From Symsagittifera roscoffensis (lineage: Eukaryota > Xenacoelomorpha > Acoela > Convolutidae): a stretch of DNA of 64,000 bases. The notes under the pieces are model-generated. The model was not told where the DNA came from and did not search any database. It saw nothing but the letters and a program-made list of their open reading frames with translations. Location of the stretch: assembly GCF_963678635.1 (NCBI RefSeq), contig NC_087070.1, positions 43,880,988-43,944,987 on the forward strand. Direction: 5' to 3'. Position 1 is the stretch's first letter, and each line of letters begins with the position of its first letter. This document shows, one piece after another, positions 47,028-56,951 of this stretch. Made by a program: the position numbers and the translations under genes.

Positions 47028-48417
47028 TTGACGATATTGTTAGGGAACATCGTGATGAAGGCGAAAACAGAAACGCAACTGATTGCAGATTGGCATGTAG
47101 GAACCGAGGTGAATCTAGTGACTGCACTAGGATTCTACAGTATGTTTGGTTCTCTAGAGTCATTATTGAACCTAGAAAAAAAGCATGAGATGGTTACGAT
47201 CATCAGAGTAGAAGTATTTCCAGGAGTGTTGCAAAATGAGTAGAAGAATATTGGAAAGTGGAGAGAAGCAATCGAAGCGGAAATGAACATCCGGCAGAGT
47301 AAAACTTATCGATGACCGACAGGAGCGAGATTTTTAGTGGGATCAACTCTGGTTCCAATGTGCAAGAGCAGATACCCAGTGCATTTCGTAGCGTAGCGGT
47401 GTGTGTGAAAAGTACGAGAACGATCGTGGATCAAGCCTTCTCAGTGCCGAAATGCGTAAGACTAGCAGAAAAATCTTATGAGTTACTGTGCAGAATGTTC
47501 TCAGCAGTTCCGGAGAGAACCAGAGAGGAGTTAGAATCGATACTGGGATAGAAGTTCATGGGATACGCCAGCGGGAACTTCAGCGACTTTGAAAGACAAA
47601 AGCAGACAGGATCAACAGTCACGGATTACAATGCAGTAGATGAGAAAGATGAAGTCCACCGAGTGATGATTGAAGTGGAACCAATAATGGAGGCTTCGGG
47701 AAAGCTTAATTGGAGGAGCATCATGTCAACACATCACAAGTTCCCCTGCCATTGCTTACTACAAACATGGTGGTACCCCGGGCGTAGTAATCTGGTGTTG
47801 CTCTGGGTCTGTGGAGAGCTGCTCTCCATGGGTTTACCAGACTCATTGCAGCCCATAGCGATAGTGATAGTGGGAGTTTTGATGGTGTTACGATGGCTGG
47901 AAGCTCATGTAAAGGAGAACAGTAGACAAGAGGCGCCGACGAAAGAAAAATCACACGAATTGGATTGTGTAAAAGATCTAGACTTTTTTGAAACAATGTG
48001 CAAAATCTTGAATATTCCGACGGAAGTGAAAAAGATATGGGCCAGAAGACGACTGATGCCATGGTTTAGAGCCAACATGATTGCCCATATGTCTGCCCAG
48101 GAGCTTTTAAGCGAGCTTCTGTGATTCATCGGAATACATTAACCACTGCCGTGAAGACAAGTGATTGTGACGGAAGGGGAAAAAAGAGATGTCGAAGGAA
48201 GACTTGGAGAGAAACGTGACGTTGTGCCTCCACAACAGCTTCTGCCGAAACAGAGAACCTAACGTTGACCCTCTACCTTGTTGTAAACAAAGAGTAGAAG
48301 AGCGGAAGTGTTGAAGGACTGCTTCCAGCAGCGTCAGAATAGCTACCAACGTGTTGCAAGATACAGAGACTGAATTTGCGGATTCAATGTCGCAGGAGGA
48401 GGAGAAGGAACATTGAC
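47028..48417 (+). pseudogene. Second coding region, conserved part E (fossil)
   Basis: Matches about 56,952-58,430 reversed. Words: QLIADWHVGTEVNLVTALGF, RTIVDQAFSVPKCVRLAEKS, KFMGYASGNFSDFERQKQ, and a hydrophobic stretch LPDSLQPIAIVIVGVLMVLR (about 47,835-47,895) that could be a membrane segment. Further on is a cysteine-rich word PLPCCKQRVEE, better kept in the third element. The DNA holds an inverted repeat CTAGTG-ACTG-CACTAG at 47,115-47,130. Broken. Confidence 0.55.
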
Positions 48418-48419
48418 AA

Positions 48420-48623
48420 ATGGCCAAAAAACAAGATCCAAAAAGAAAAAATCAGAAGAAATTAGAAGTTTTAGAACTTCTAAACGACGAACAAAGGAAG
48501 AAACAAAGAAGCGACGACAGAGAAGATGTTAAAACTCAGAATTGTTTTGTATGTGACAAAAAACTCATTGTTGATTTGTTTCTCACAAAAAGTGAGAAAC
48601 AAAGCAACAAAGTTTGCAATTGA
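48420..48623 (+). pseudogene. Lysine-rich C-terminal tail with CxxC (fossil)
   Basis: Reads MAKKQDPKRKNQKKLEVLEL and then TQNCFVCDKKL. The equivalent region of the third element (about 56,760-56,951, - strand) keeps the lysine-rich part and TQNCFMCVKKL. The shared CxxC and basic context suggest a small nucleic-acid-binding tail (inference). Confidence 0.5.
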
Positions 48624-49247
48624 AACTGAAAAGAAAATATTTATTTGAGTTTTGAAGATTAAAGAATTTGCTGCATTTACAAATTTGCATTTTGATTTTA
48701 GTTAGTGGCTTTAGGGACACTTATTTTTTATTTGGAGGAACTTGAGTGGAGAATTTATTAAAATATTCCAGCCTGCATGATTGTTTTTAATCAACTAGGA
48801 CAACTGATCACTTTGTGGTGACATGAAAGGCTTGGGTAATCTCTTGAAGAAGGAGATTATTTCATTGTTCCTTCTAGCCAACGAGTTCCTTAGTTTTAAT
48901 ATTCAGGACCAGTAACAGCTAAATTTCCGAAGGGAAGAAGCATAGTAGGACAATTTTAATTTGTGGATTGGCAGGACTGTTCTGCGTTCCTACACTTTTA
49001 AACCTAGGACAAAAAGTTTTAAATCGGGACATAGACATTGGAAGTCTAAAAAGATGTTTTATCTTAAGATTATCCTCGAAAGTGCAGATTGGTGAAAAAA
49101 TTTGGAAGGTTATAATAGTGTAGTATGATGCCATTTATATTCTGCAGTGAGTCGATATGACGTGGATAAAAGTGATTTTATGCATTTTGTAAATGCTGTT
49201 CAATGACACTGTATTATTTCGATGAAGACTACAAGACTCAATGATGA
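48624..49247 (+). other. 3' untranslated region of the main element
   Basis: No gene seen. It aligns with 56,198-56,760 reversed, sharing GAAGGAGATTATTTC, GTCCTGCCA-type words and TGCAGTGAGTCGATATGACG just before the LTR. Confidence 0.65.
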
Positions 49248-50121
49248 ACGAAAATGCAGTTTCGCATTCGAATCTTTATGGAGCAGAAAAAGAGTAGCTA
49301 ACCTGGAAGATTGATGGTTTTAACAGATTAGTGACTTTATTTGAACGATTAGACAAACCGGAAAGGGTTGGTGTTAATTGACCTGTTAGTTTTTAAAAAT
49401 TCAAATCGTGACGTCACATTTCTGAAAAATGCTGGAACGGCCATTTTAGGACACAAAACGGAAGAAAATTAGAACAACAATAGTTGCAGTGGAAACAACT
49501 ACGGGCAAATAACGACAGATTGAAGTTATAACTGGAAATTGTCAGAAACCGCTCCGAGTTGTAACAATTGTGCTGCTACAGTCGCTACCGAGCAATTCAC
49601 ACGAACGCGGAAGGGTATTGGGAGTGCTATTTCCCCGGATTCCAGAATCCGGAGGGGTCTCCAGCCCAGACCTCAAACTGTTTTAAATAATTTTTTAGCT
49701 TCCTGGTCATGTACTGAGTGGAATTTGTTTAACAACCCGATTCATTTTCAGAGAATAAGAAACTAGGAGTGAGGGAAAGGGTTGATCCATCTCATGATGA
49801 TTTTAATCTACTGAGCAAAAACAATCATAATATAATAAATAGTAGTAGTTTTTAGGAGTGATTTCGTGGTCTGGGGATACTGAGACCCAGCCATGAGCTC
49901 AGTATTCTTGTCTATAATTAAAATAATTTGAGTGTTTTGATGTTTTAACCGTAGCCGGAAACAAAAACGTTTTTGTCGACCCGATGTTAGAAAGACCACC
50001 AAAAACAACTGGCTTTGGCAGAGACTGTGAAAAGCAGGTATAGTTGTATTAGGACGCTAGCCAGTCGTTTTAGAACCTTGCTTTATTTTCCGTCGATATG
50101 TACTTCCGGGCGAACATTACA
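49248..50121 (+). repeat. 3' LTR of the main element
   Basis: Aligns base for base with 17,800-18,708 from ACGAAAATGCAG to the end CGAACATTACA, including the GTGACGTCAC palindrome (49,409-49,418). By eye it differs from the 5' LTR at about 30 of the first 345 aligned bases. It is directly followed by a reversed LTR fragment. Confidence 0.85.
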
Positions 50122-50514
50122 AGGCTGGACACGTCGTCCCAACACCCTTCCTCTTTCTTGTGAACTGCTCTCTAACGATTGTAGCGGCATAATCGCTACA
50201 ACTCGGAGTGGTTTCTGATAATTTCCAATCACTATCTCAGTCATCTGCCGTTTTGTCGTTGTTGTATTCACTCAGAATTCTCTCCTTCTGATTTCGCTGT
50301 TTCAGTGTGTGTAAAATAATAAAAGGTTACGTATCTTTCACGTCCAAATCGAAAATTTAAAAATTAGCACGTCAGTCAAAACTAACCCTTCCCGATTTGT
50401 CTGATCGTTCAATTAACGTCATTAATTCATAAAAACCATCAATCTTCTCGGTTAGATGTTCCAATAAAAATTCGAATGCGACATTGCATTTTGACGATTC
50501 TGGTCGAATGTCAC
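50122..50514 (-). repeat. Reversed LTR fragment
   Basis: Read on the - strand this is the first ~390 bases of the same LTR, ending at GGTCGAATGTCAC on the + strand. It abuts the 3' LTR at 50,121/50,122 in opposite orientation, so this end of the main element also carries an inverted LTR junction like that at 17.8 kb. Nothing recognisable of the element body follows it. Confidence 0.75.
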
Positions 50515-52172
50515 GTTTCAAAAGAACGCACACTTAGTCTTATATGCCTTTATAACCCTCATCCGAAATGCCACAAGACTCTTTGTTTGATTGCGTCAGG
50601 TTAATTCCAATTGTATTAAACTGACGATGAACATAGTTACGAAAACGTTCTAATTCACATTTTAATAATTTTTGGTGTATATTGAGTCCAATATATTCAG
50701 TGATTTATCGATATGAAATATCGGTGTGATTGAAAGTTTGCAAACGTGTGATTGGTCAATTTTTTTTGGATGATTTTGCGTTGTCTAATGTCTTATGATC
50801 TTTTTATGATCGATGATTGTTTTTTTTTAAATTTATTATGTATTTAAATGCGGGCGTCACTATCTCGCCATGCTTAAGCTTCTTCTATGTATTGTTTTTT
50901 GCATGTTTAACAAAAGAATTTTTGCACGTTTAAGCTATATCGTATATTGCAATGGTCCAGGTTTTCCTGTTTAAATTCAGTGTTTATTTCAATAGGTTTG
51001 AAATAAGCATAGCAATAAGGGGATTTTGTCAAGTTTTTCCCAGGTTTTGCGATTCTGGACTCCATATATGATTAACTAAATCATTTCTGAAATCCTTTCT
51101 GATAAAACTGAGATATGGCAATTTTCGAGATTTTTCAAAATTTTCTAGGTAGATTCTGTTTGACTTCTTCACCCTGTAGTTGGATGCTGTCATGGTACTC
51201 TCAGGAGTTGCGAATCTTGCCTCCAAATGTCACTACTCAAATCCTTGTACTTTTCCAGATATGATGTTTTTTGTGATTTTTTCAGAAAAGTTATGAAAAT
51301 AAAACTTTTTTTCTCTAAGTTTGAAATTCCTTGTAGTTTTTCCTCCATTTAAGATTGCTCAAACCTTTTTAGTTTAGGAGATACGAAAGTTTTTCGTGAT
51401 TTCTTTGGATATTTTTAGAAAACTCACATTACAAATTAGTTCACTAAAGTCAAATTCCCAACCTTGTAGTTGTGTTTTGTCAAAGTACTTTGAAAGATTG
51501 CAAATGATGCCATCAAATAAGACGGCTCGAATCTTTCTAGTTTTCGAGATGTGAACTTTTTTCTCGTTCTACTTGTTAAAAAACCTAAGGTGAAGTTTCT
51601 CAAAATTTGAATTTCCCAGCGTTGCAGTTGGGTACTGTAAAAGTATTCCCTCGAGTTGCAAATATTGCATCCAAATGCGACTGATCAAGTGCTTTTAGTT
51701 TCCCAGATGTGAAGTTTCTCAGTTCATTTTAAATTTTTCGAAGAACTTATATATACCTCCTCAAAGTTTTATTGTTCTTCAAAATTTGTATAAAAAACTT
51801 GAATAAAAAAACTGCAAAATTTGTAATTACGAACCCTGTTATTGGGTGCTTTCAAAGGACACTCAAAAAATGCTGATCTTATTTCCAAAAAATGCGGTTT
51901 ATCATGAGTAGCCTAATTGTTGTGATAAACTTATTAAATAGTTTGCCACCTTGTTTAGCCTAATTGTTGTGATGAACTTATTAAATAGTTCTTTGTTCAA
52001 ATTTGCTGTTTGTGTGTTTACATATCATATGCGCGCTGGGCTTTCCTCTTCTGGTTATCTTACCAAATCTCGCCGTCCCAGCCGGAGGCGAGTGAAGTTT
52101 CCCTGGCGTAACTAGACGCAAAAGGGAGTGAGCTGGTGAATCGACCTCCATATCGACGTCAGGTTGTACCAC
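50515..52172. other. A/T-rich region with diverged tandem repeats, no gene
   Basis: No supported coding region. From about 51,050 to 51,910 a paragraph recurs five or six times in diverged form: CCCTGTAGTTGG-like start (51,172; 51,465; 51,618; 51,833), then a TTGCAAAT(C/A)TTGC stretch, then TTTTCGAGATGTGAA. Spacing is irregular, about 150-290 bp. From about 52,010 the base composition rises (GCGCGCTGGG, CGCCGTCCCAGCCGG), possibly the 5' end of the LINE. Confidence 0.5.
51909..51990. repeat. 47-bp direct repeat, two copies
   Basis: TAGCCTAATTGTTGTGAT followed by (A/G)AACTTATTAAATAGTT occurs at 51,909 and again at 51,956 with one difference. Confidence 0.75.
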
Positions 52173-52405
52173 TCTTTTCTTTTTTTTTCATCGCCTTTGC
52201 CTCAGCAATATTAAACCCTAAGTGAAAGTATTCATATATCAACACAAAGAGCTTCCTTTCTCGCCCCAGTTGTCTGTGTTTTAGGTTGATGCCGCGATTC
52301 CAGGCAAGACACATCCCTGAGTTCTCAAAGAAACTAGTTTCGGGAATTCAAGGACCAAATATATCAAACCAGCTCTAGTAAAATCAACAATTCACCTGGA
52401 AAAAT

Positions 52406-52693
52406 TTGATTAACCTCGTCACTATCAAGTTTCAGTCCAAGACACTGATCATCCCCAAAACAATTCAGAGCTGTAACAATTCCGAAGTAAACCGCAAAAT
52501 TTATATTCATAATTATGTGCTGTTTAATTTGATAAATAGATTTGTACACCCCCATACACTTATTGTTTCGCCTAACCTCAACCTAAATCTAACTCCTCAA
52601 GTGTTCTGCCATGATGGCATCCATTTCTCGTTCTACGGTAATGATTTCTTTACAGTTTTTCTTGCAAATTTAATCTATAAATTCTCTCGCTAA
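52406..52693 (+). pseudogene. LINE ORF1, C-terminal SGNH/esterase-like end
   Basis: An open stretch of 95 codons. It ends VFCHDGIHFSFYGNDFFTVF and stops just before the PHD reading. D-G-x-H-x-S with a following G is the last block of SGNH esterases, as found in ORF1 of CR1-like LINEs. Upstream IKFQSKTLIIPKTIQSC may be a core strand. Earlier blocks are not recognised; the 5' part appears degraded. Confidence 0.5.
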
Positions 52694-55286
52694 CTTGACA
52701 CCGCCGTCCTTCCTAAAACGGCTACTCAAACACACTGCCTTATTTGTAAAAGCAGCCTGCGAGGCGGAGGTATTTGGTGCTTCACATGCCCAGGCTACAT
52801 GCATGTAAAGTGCAGCGGCCTAGCCCGCAGCAGTGATCACTATGACGATTTCAGTTGTCATCGCTGCACCTCCCAATTTCAGTCAGCTAACGACAAGCAT
52901 GAATGCAATCCCCCAACCCTAGCTACAACCACGCTCCCCCAAATGCACCCTCACCCTTCCACTGCCCCACACTCACAAAACTCAGGAGAGTCTTCCACTA
53001 TAGAACCTAGAACAATACAAGACCCATGGTCAAACCCCTGTCCAGAACTCATAGAAACCACCAGGAAAATATACGCCGAAGTGGTCCACTGGAAACCGGT
53101 CTTTATGATCTTGTCAAAAAATAAAGTTGGTTATAACTTCATTGAAACCCTCAAAAGAACTTTGAACAACCTAATAGAAAACAACGAAAATACCTTCGCA
53201 ATGCACGCAGCAATGATTTTTCCACACTTATTACTGTGCATAACAAAGTCCGAAATTGATGGATCTTTATCCAAAACAATAGCAAGGCGACTTAAGCAAT
53301 GGCAAGACGGAAACCTGGATGGACTATATAACGAAGGAAAGGCGCTGCAAATGCGCTTGTTGAAAGAAAGTAGAAGAAATACTGGAACTGAAGCACAACA
53401 GTTCAACAAACTAATGAAAACTGGAAAAATATCAAGCGCAATTGCAAAACTAACAGACACATCTAAAAGCGTTCTTTCGATCGACGAGATTGTCAAAGAT
53501 AAGACAGTAGAACAGACTCTAATAGAGAAACACCCACCATCTAATTGATGAGAACTATATTACACCAGTCTCAAACGAAACAATTCCTTTCCATCCATCG
53601 ATATTTGATCAGATAAATGGTCAACATATCAAGAAGGCAGCCATGAGAACGCACGGATCGCATGGAGCATCTGGCCTCGATGCAAATGAATGGAGACGTA
53701 TTTTAACACACTTCGGGCAACAATCAGTTGATATTTCAAAAACAATTGCTAAAATTGCCAAAAAATTGGCCACAGAAGAACTAAATCCAGATTTAATGGA
53801 ACCATATAACGCATGCAGATTAATACCCTTAGATAAGAAGCCAGGGGTAAGACCCATAGGCATAGGAGAAGTTATGCGTAGGATAATAGGGCGAACAATA
53901 ACTAAATGCCTAAAAAACGAACTCATGTCGCTCGGTTCAAACTACCAACTCTGCCTAGGACAAAAACGTGGCATTGAATATGCGATCCACACGCTAAGAG
54001 ATCAATTCATCAAAACTTCCGCCGATGCTGTTTTACTGATAGATGCCGAAAACGCTTTCAACTCGCTGAACCGAAAGCTGGCATTAAAAAACATCGAAAA
54101 TACCTGCCCTTCCCTTTTAACAGCGATTAAGAACTCCTACTCCAATCCATCTAAACTATTCGTTAACAAGAAAAAACAATCTACTCTCAAGAAGGGACAA
54201 CCCAAGGGGATCCACTAGCAAAGGCCATGTACTGTCTAGCCATAATACCCCTCATAAAACTTTTATCAGTAGACGATATGTAACCCAGAAAAGGTACGAA
54301 GACGACTGAAACGCAATCGGTAAATTAAGCAATCTACGAACCGTCCTCGATAAATTTGTATCACTGGGTAAATATTTCGGCTACCACGTGAAAGCATCCA
54401 AATGCCAACTCATTGTCAAGGATGAAAAACTCGGTGAAGCTCAGAAAATCTTCGCAAATACAGGAATCACTATAAAGGCAGGAGCCCGAGTTCTTGGTTC
54501 AGTTATAGGAACAGAATCTGAATGTAAAAATTTCCTCGAATTTCAACAGAATGAGCAAATCAAAATTTTGAAAAAACTAACGAAAATCGCTAAAACCTCC
54601 CCTCAAAACGTATATTCCTGCTATACTAAAGGAGTTCAAGAAAAATTTTCATTTCTCGCCAGGACAACGCCTAAAACTATGGAAAACTTAGAAATATGTG
54701 AAAATATTATCAAAGAGCAATTATTACCTAACCTAGTCGGTAAAGACACTTTGAACACCCAGATCCATGAGATATCTTCCTCACCCCTTAAAATGGGCGG
54801 ACTTAACATCAAGCTACCATCCGATCATGAAAGCTACCTAGAAAGGTCTAAGGAAACATCACTAGTACTGGACTCTCAAGATCCTATTACAGCAGTAACA
54901 CATCAAGAAAAAATATGTACGAAAATCAAAAAATTAATAACCCATAGAACAAATCGAAAAAAAAAACAAACCTCATTAACTCCCTAAACGAAACAGATAA
55001 ATACGCAATCGACCTGGCCTCTGAAAAGGGAGCCTCTAACTGGCTCAATGCTCTACCACTGAGCAGATACAACTTCAACCTGAATAAATCAGAGTTCAGA
55101 GATGTTATTTACTTAAGATACGGATGGGAACCAACCAAAACCCCACTCACATGTGCATGTGGTGCAGATTTTAACTTGAAACATGCGCTTCACTATGTAA
55201 AGGGTGGTTACACACACATAATACACAATGAAATTAGAGACACATTCGCCAACCTCATGAACGAGGTTTGCCATGACGTCGAGATT
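52694..55286 (+). pseudogene. LINE ORF2: PHD finger, reverse transcriptase, Cys/His region
   Basis: The frame opens at 52,694 with no ATG before the finger. C4HC3 PHD finger: HCLICKSSL, WCFTCPGYMHVKC, FSCHRC. The first frame runs to 53,548. A frameshift near 53,535 moves the reading to the frame holding GLDANEWRRILTHFG and the RT core (CRLIPLDKKPGVRPIGIGEV, DAVLLIDAENAFNSLNRKLA). Another shift near 54,205 leads to TQGDPLAKAMYC. The catalytic motif region reads YEDD and is followed at once by a stop near 54,310. Thumb-like part 54,388-54,987, a further shift at the A-run near 54,960, then CACGADFNLKHALHYVKGGY. Clearly dead. Confidence 0.8.
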
Positions 55287-56197
55287 TGTAACATTCGCCC
55301 GGAAGATACATATCGACGGAAAATAAAGCTCGGTTCTAAGACGACTGGCCAACGTCTAAACAGAGCTCTACATGCTTTTCACCGTCTCTACCAAGCCAGT
55401 ACTTTTGGTGGTCCTTCTAACATTGGGTCGACAAAAACGTTACTGCTTTCGGCTTCGGTCAAAACACTCAAATTAACTAGATTACATGCAGAAATAGTGA
55501 GCTCATGGCTGGGTCTGAGTATCCCCAGACCACGAGGTTCTTCCTAAAAACAAGGCTACTACTATTTATTGAATTATTATTGTTTTTGTTCAGTAGATAA
55601 AAATCATCATCTCCATCGAAGATGGATCAACCCTTTCCCCCAACTCTTAGCTTCTCATCTTAGCAGAATGAATTCAGATGTTAATTAAATTCAATTCAGC
55701 ACATAATAGGGAAGCTGAAAATTTGTATAAGATGATAAAAGTTTCAGTCCCGAGACCCCTCCGGATTCTCGAATCCGAGGAAGTAAGACTCTTATTCTCC
55801 TCCCGGAAGGCTGTCTTCCACCCTTCACCGTTGCTCGCAACGGCCTTGCAACTATTGTAGCGACACAATAGTTGCAACTCGGAACGGTCTCTGCTACTTC
55901 TGCAATCTGTTGTTGTTTTTCAATCACAATCCTCGTTGTTATCGCTATCGCAACTAATGTTGTTGTGTTTTTCTCCGGTTTTCTGCCAAAAAGGCCATTT
56001 CTGACGTTTCTCAGAAATATGACGTCACACCTCGAAAATTTAAAATTTCAAAATACCAGAATATCTTGACCTTCACCGTTTGACTAATCGTCCCAATAAC
56101 GTTGTTAATCACTTAAAACCGTCAATTCGGAAGATTCGCTGCTAAAATTCCGAATTTGCTGAATCTGCATTTTGGCGCATTCTGGTCGAATCTCACA
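55287..56197 (-). repeat. 3' LTR of the third element (911 bp)
   Basis: On the + strand it starts TGTAACATTCG and ends CGAATCTCACA. It interrupts the LINE reading VCHDVEI at 55,286. It contains TGACGTCA at 56,020-56,027 and a perfect 13-bp inverted repeat around 55,846-55,877. On the - strand a GGGGAGTA purine tract lies immediately before it, which marks it as a 3' LTR. Confidence 0.88.
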
Positions 56198-56207
56198 TAC
56201 TCCCCGG
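56198..56207 (-). other. Polypurine tract before the 3' LTR of the third element
   Basis: On the - strand CCGGGGAGTA ends directly at the LTR start TGTGAG. A purine run at this point is where second-strand priming occurs in LTR elements. It is short, so the call rests mainly on position. Confidence 0.6.
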
Positions 56208-56760
56208 ACGAAATTACTTTTATCGGCGTCATATCGACTCACTGCAGGATATAAATGGCATCATACTTCATCACTATAGCCTTCAAATTCTTTCATTAAT
56301 CTGCACATTGAGGATATGACCTAAGATAAAAACATCTTTTCCAACTTCCAATGTCAATGTCCTGATTAAAAATTTCTTCTCCTAGATTTAAAAGATGCTG
56401 GTTTGCAGGACAGTCCTGCCAACCAACAAACTAAAATTATCCTACTATGCTCCTTCCCTTCGGAAATCTTGCTTTTTATTGTCCTGAATATTAAAACTAA
56501 GAAACTCTGTGGTTAGAAAGAACAAGGAAACAATCTCCTTCTTCGAGAGATTACCCAAGCCTTTCATATCACCACAAAGTGATCAGTTCTCCTAGTTGAT
56601 TAAAAACAGTCATGCAGGTTGGAATTTTTAAATATACTCTTTACTCACGCCTTTCTAAATAAATAGTAAGTAAGTGTCTCTAAAGCCACTTAACTAAAAT
56701 CAAAATGCAAATTTATAAATGCAACAAAAGCTTTAATGTTCAAAACTCAACTAAATGTTG
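56198..56760 (-). other. 3' untranslated region of the third element
   Basis: Counterpart of 48,624-49,247. No coding region. Keeps GATATGACGC next to the purine tract and LTR. Confidence 0.65.
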
Positions 56761-56951
56761 CAGTTTTCAATTACAACTTGGTTGCTTGGTTTCTCACTTG
56801 AGTTTTTTCACACACATAAAACAATTCTGAGTTTTAACTTCTTCTTATTCCGCATTTTTTTGTTTTTCCTCTTTTTGTCGTTTAGAAGTTCTAAAACTTC
56901 TAAATTCTTCTAATTTTCTTTCTTTTTGTATCTTGTTCTTTCGACCATTCG
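56760..56951 (-). pseudogene. Lysine-rich C-terminal tail of the second coding region (third element, fossil)
   Basis: On the - strand a K/E/Q-rich reading followed by TQNCFMCVKKL. Same tail as 48,420-48,623. Confidence 0.5.

Larger units (their letters stand above)
17800..50121 (+). mobile_element. Giant Ty3/gypsy-type LTR element with macro and SGNH cargo (fossil)
   Basis: Seen: a 909-bp LTR starting TGTGACATTCG and ending CA, a primer-binding site 12 bp after it, a leader, gag with two CCHC knuckles, a DTG aspartic protease, RT pieces, a gypsy-type integrase, a macro domain, a very long second coding region, and a second LTR ending at 50,121. Family call: the integrase motifs (SDNGT, HPQTNGS) and the RT stretch DAYPIPQIDERLSKLGDAKF are typical of Ty3/gypsy. 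Internal gag-pro units are repeated in tandem, which inflates the length. A copy without the repeats would still be roughly 22-25 kb (inference). It is broken, with well over twenty breaks. The two LTRs differ by about 9% over their first 350 bp by eye, so the insertion is old. No target-site duplication can be recognised because the 5' side abuts an inverted LTR. Confidence 0.85.
52250..55286 (+). mobile_element. LINE (non-LTR retrotransposon) with SGNH ORF1 end, PHD finger and RT; dead, 3' cut by LTR
   Basis: Parts in order: the end of an SGNH-type ORF1 (52,406-52,693), a PHD finger (about 52,739-52,870), a linker and an RT (53,600-54,500), and a cysteine/histidine region near 55,150. It has no LTRs. 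The combination of esterase, PHD and RT recalls CR1-like LINEs, but the RT words (LIPLDKKPGVRPIGIGEVMR) are shared by several invertebrate clades, so the clade is left open. The 3' end is lost at 55,286, where the LTR of the third giant element begins. The 5' limit is uncertain. Confidence 0.75.

Noticed and set aside
47835-47895. An env-type membrane protein
   Set aside because: Only one possible hydrophobic segment is seen, with no signal peptide, furin-type site or glycoprotein-like cysteine pattern. An env call is not supported.
39552-48417. The cargo as a multi-exon host gene
   Set aside because: The same order sits next to an LTR in two places, with no consistent intron boundaries between the copies.
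39552-48623. The cargo as a Polinton/Maverick or DNA virus insertion
   Set aside because: No protein-primed polymerase, ATPase, capsid or adenain-like protease is seen, and the region lies between a gypsy integrase and an LTR in two copies.
49241-49256. Hammerhead-like word TGATGAACGAAA
   Set aside because: The required stems are not present around it and the word is not kept in the other LTRs.
51981-52172. Small - strand open frame of 63 codons
   Set aside because: No recognisable motif, no second copy and no neighbours to support it.
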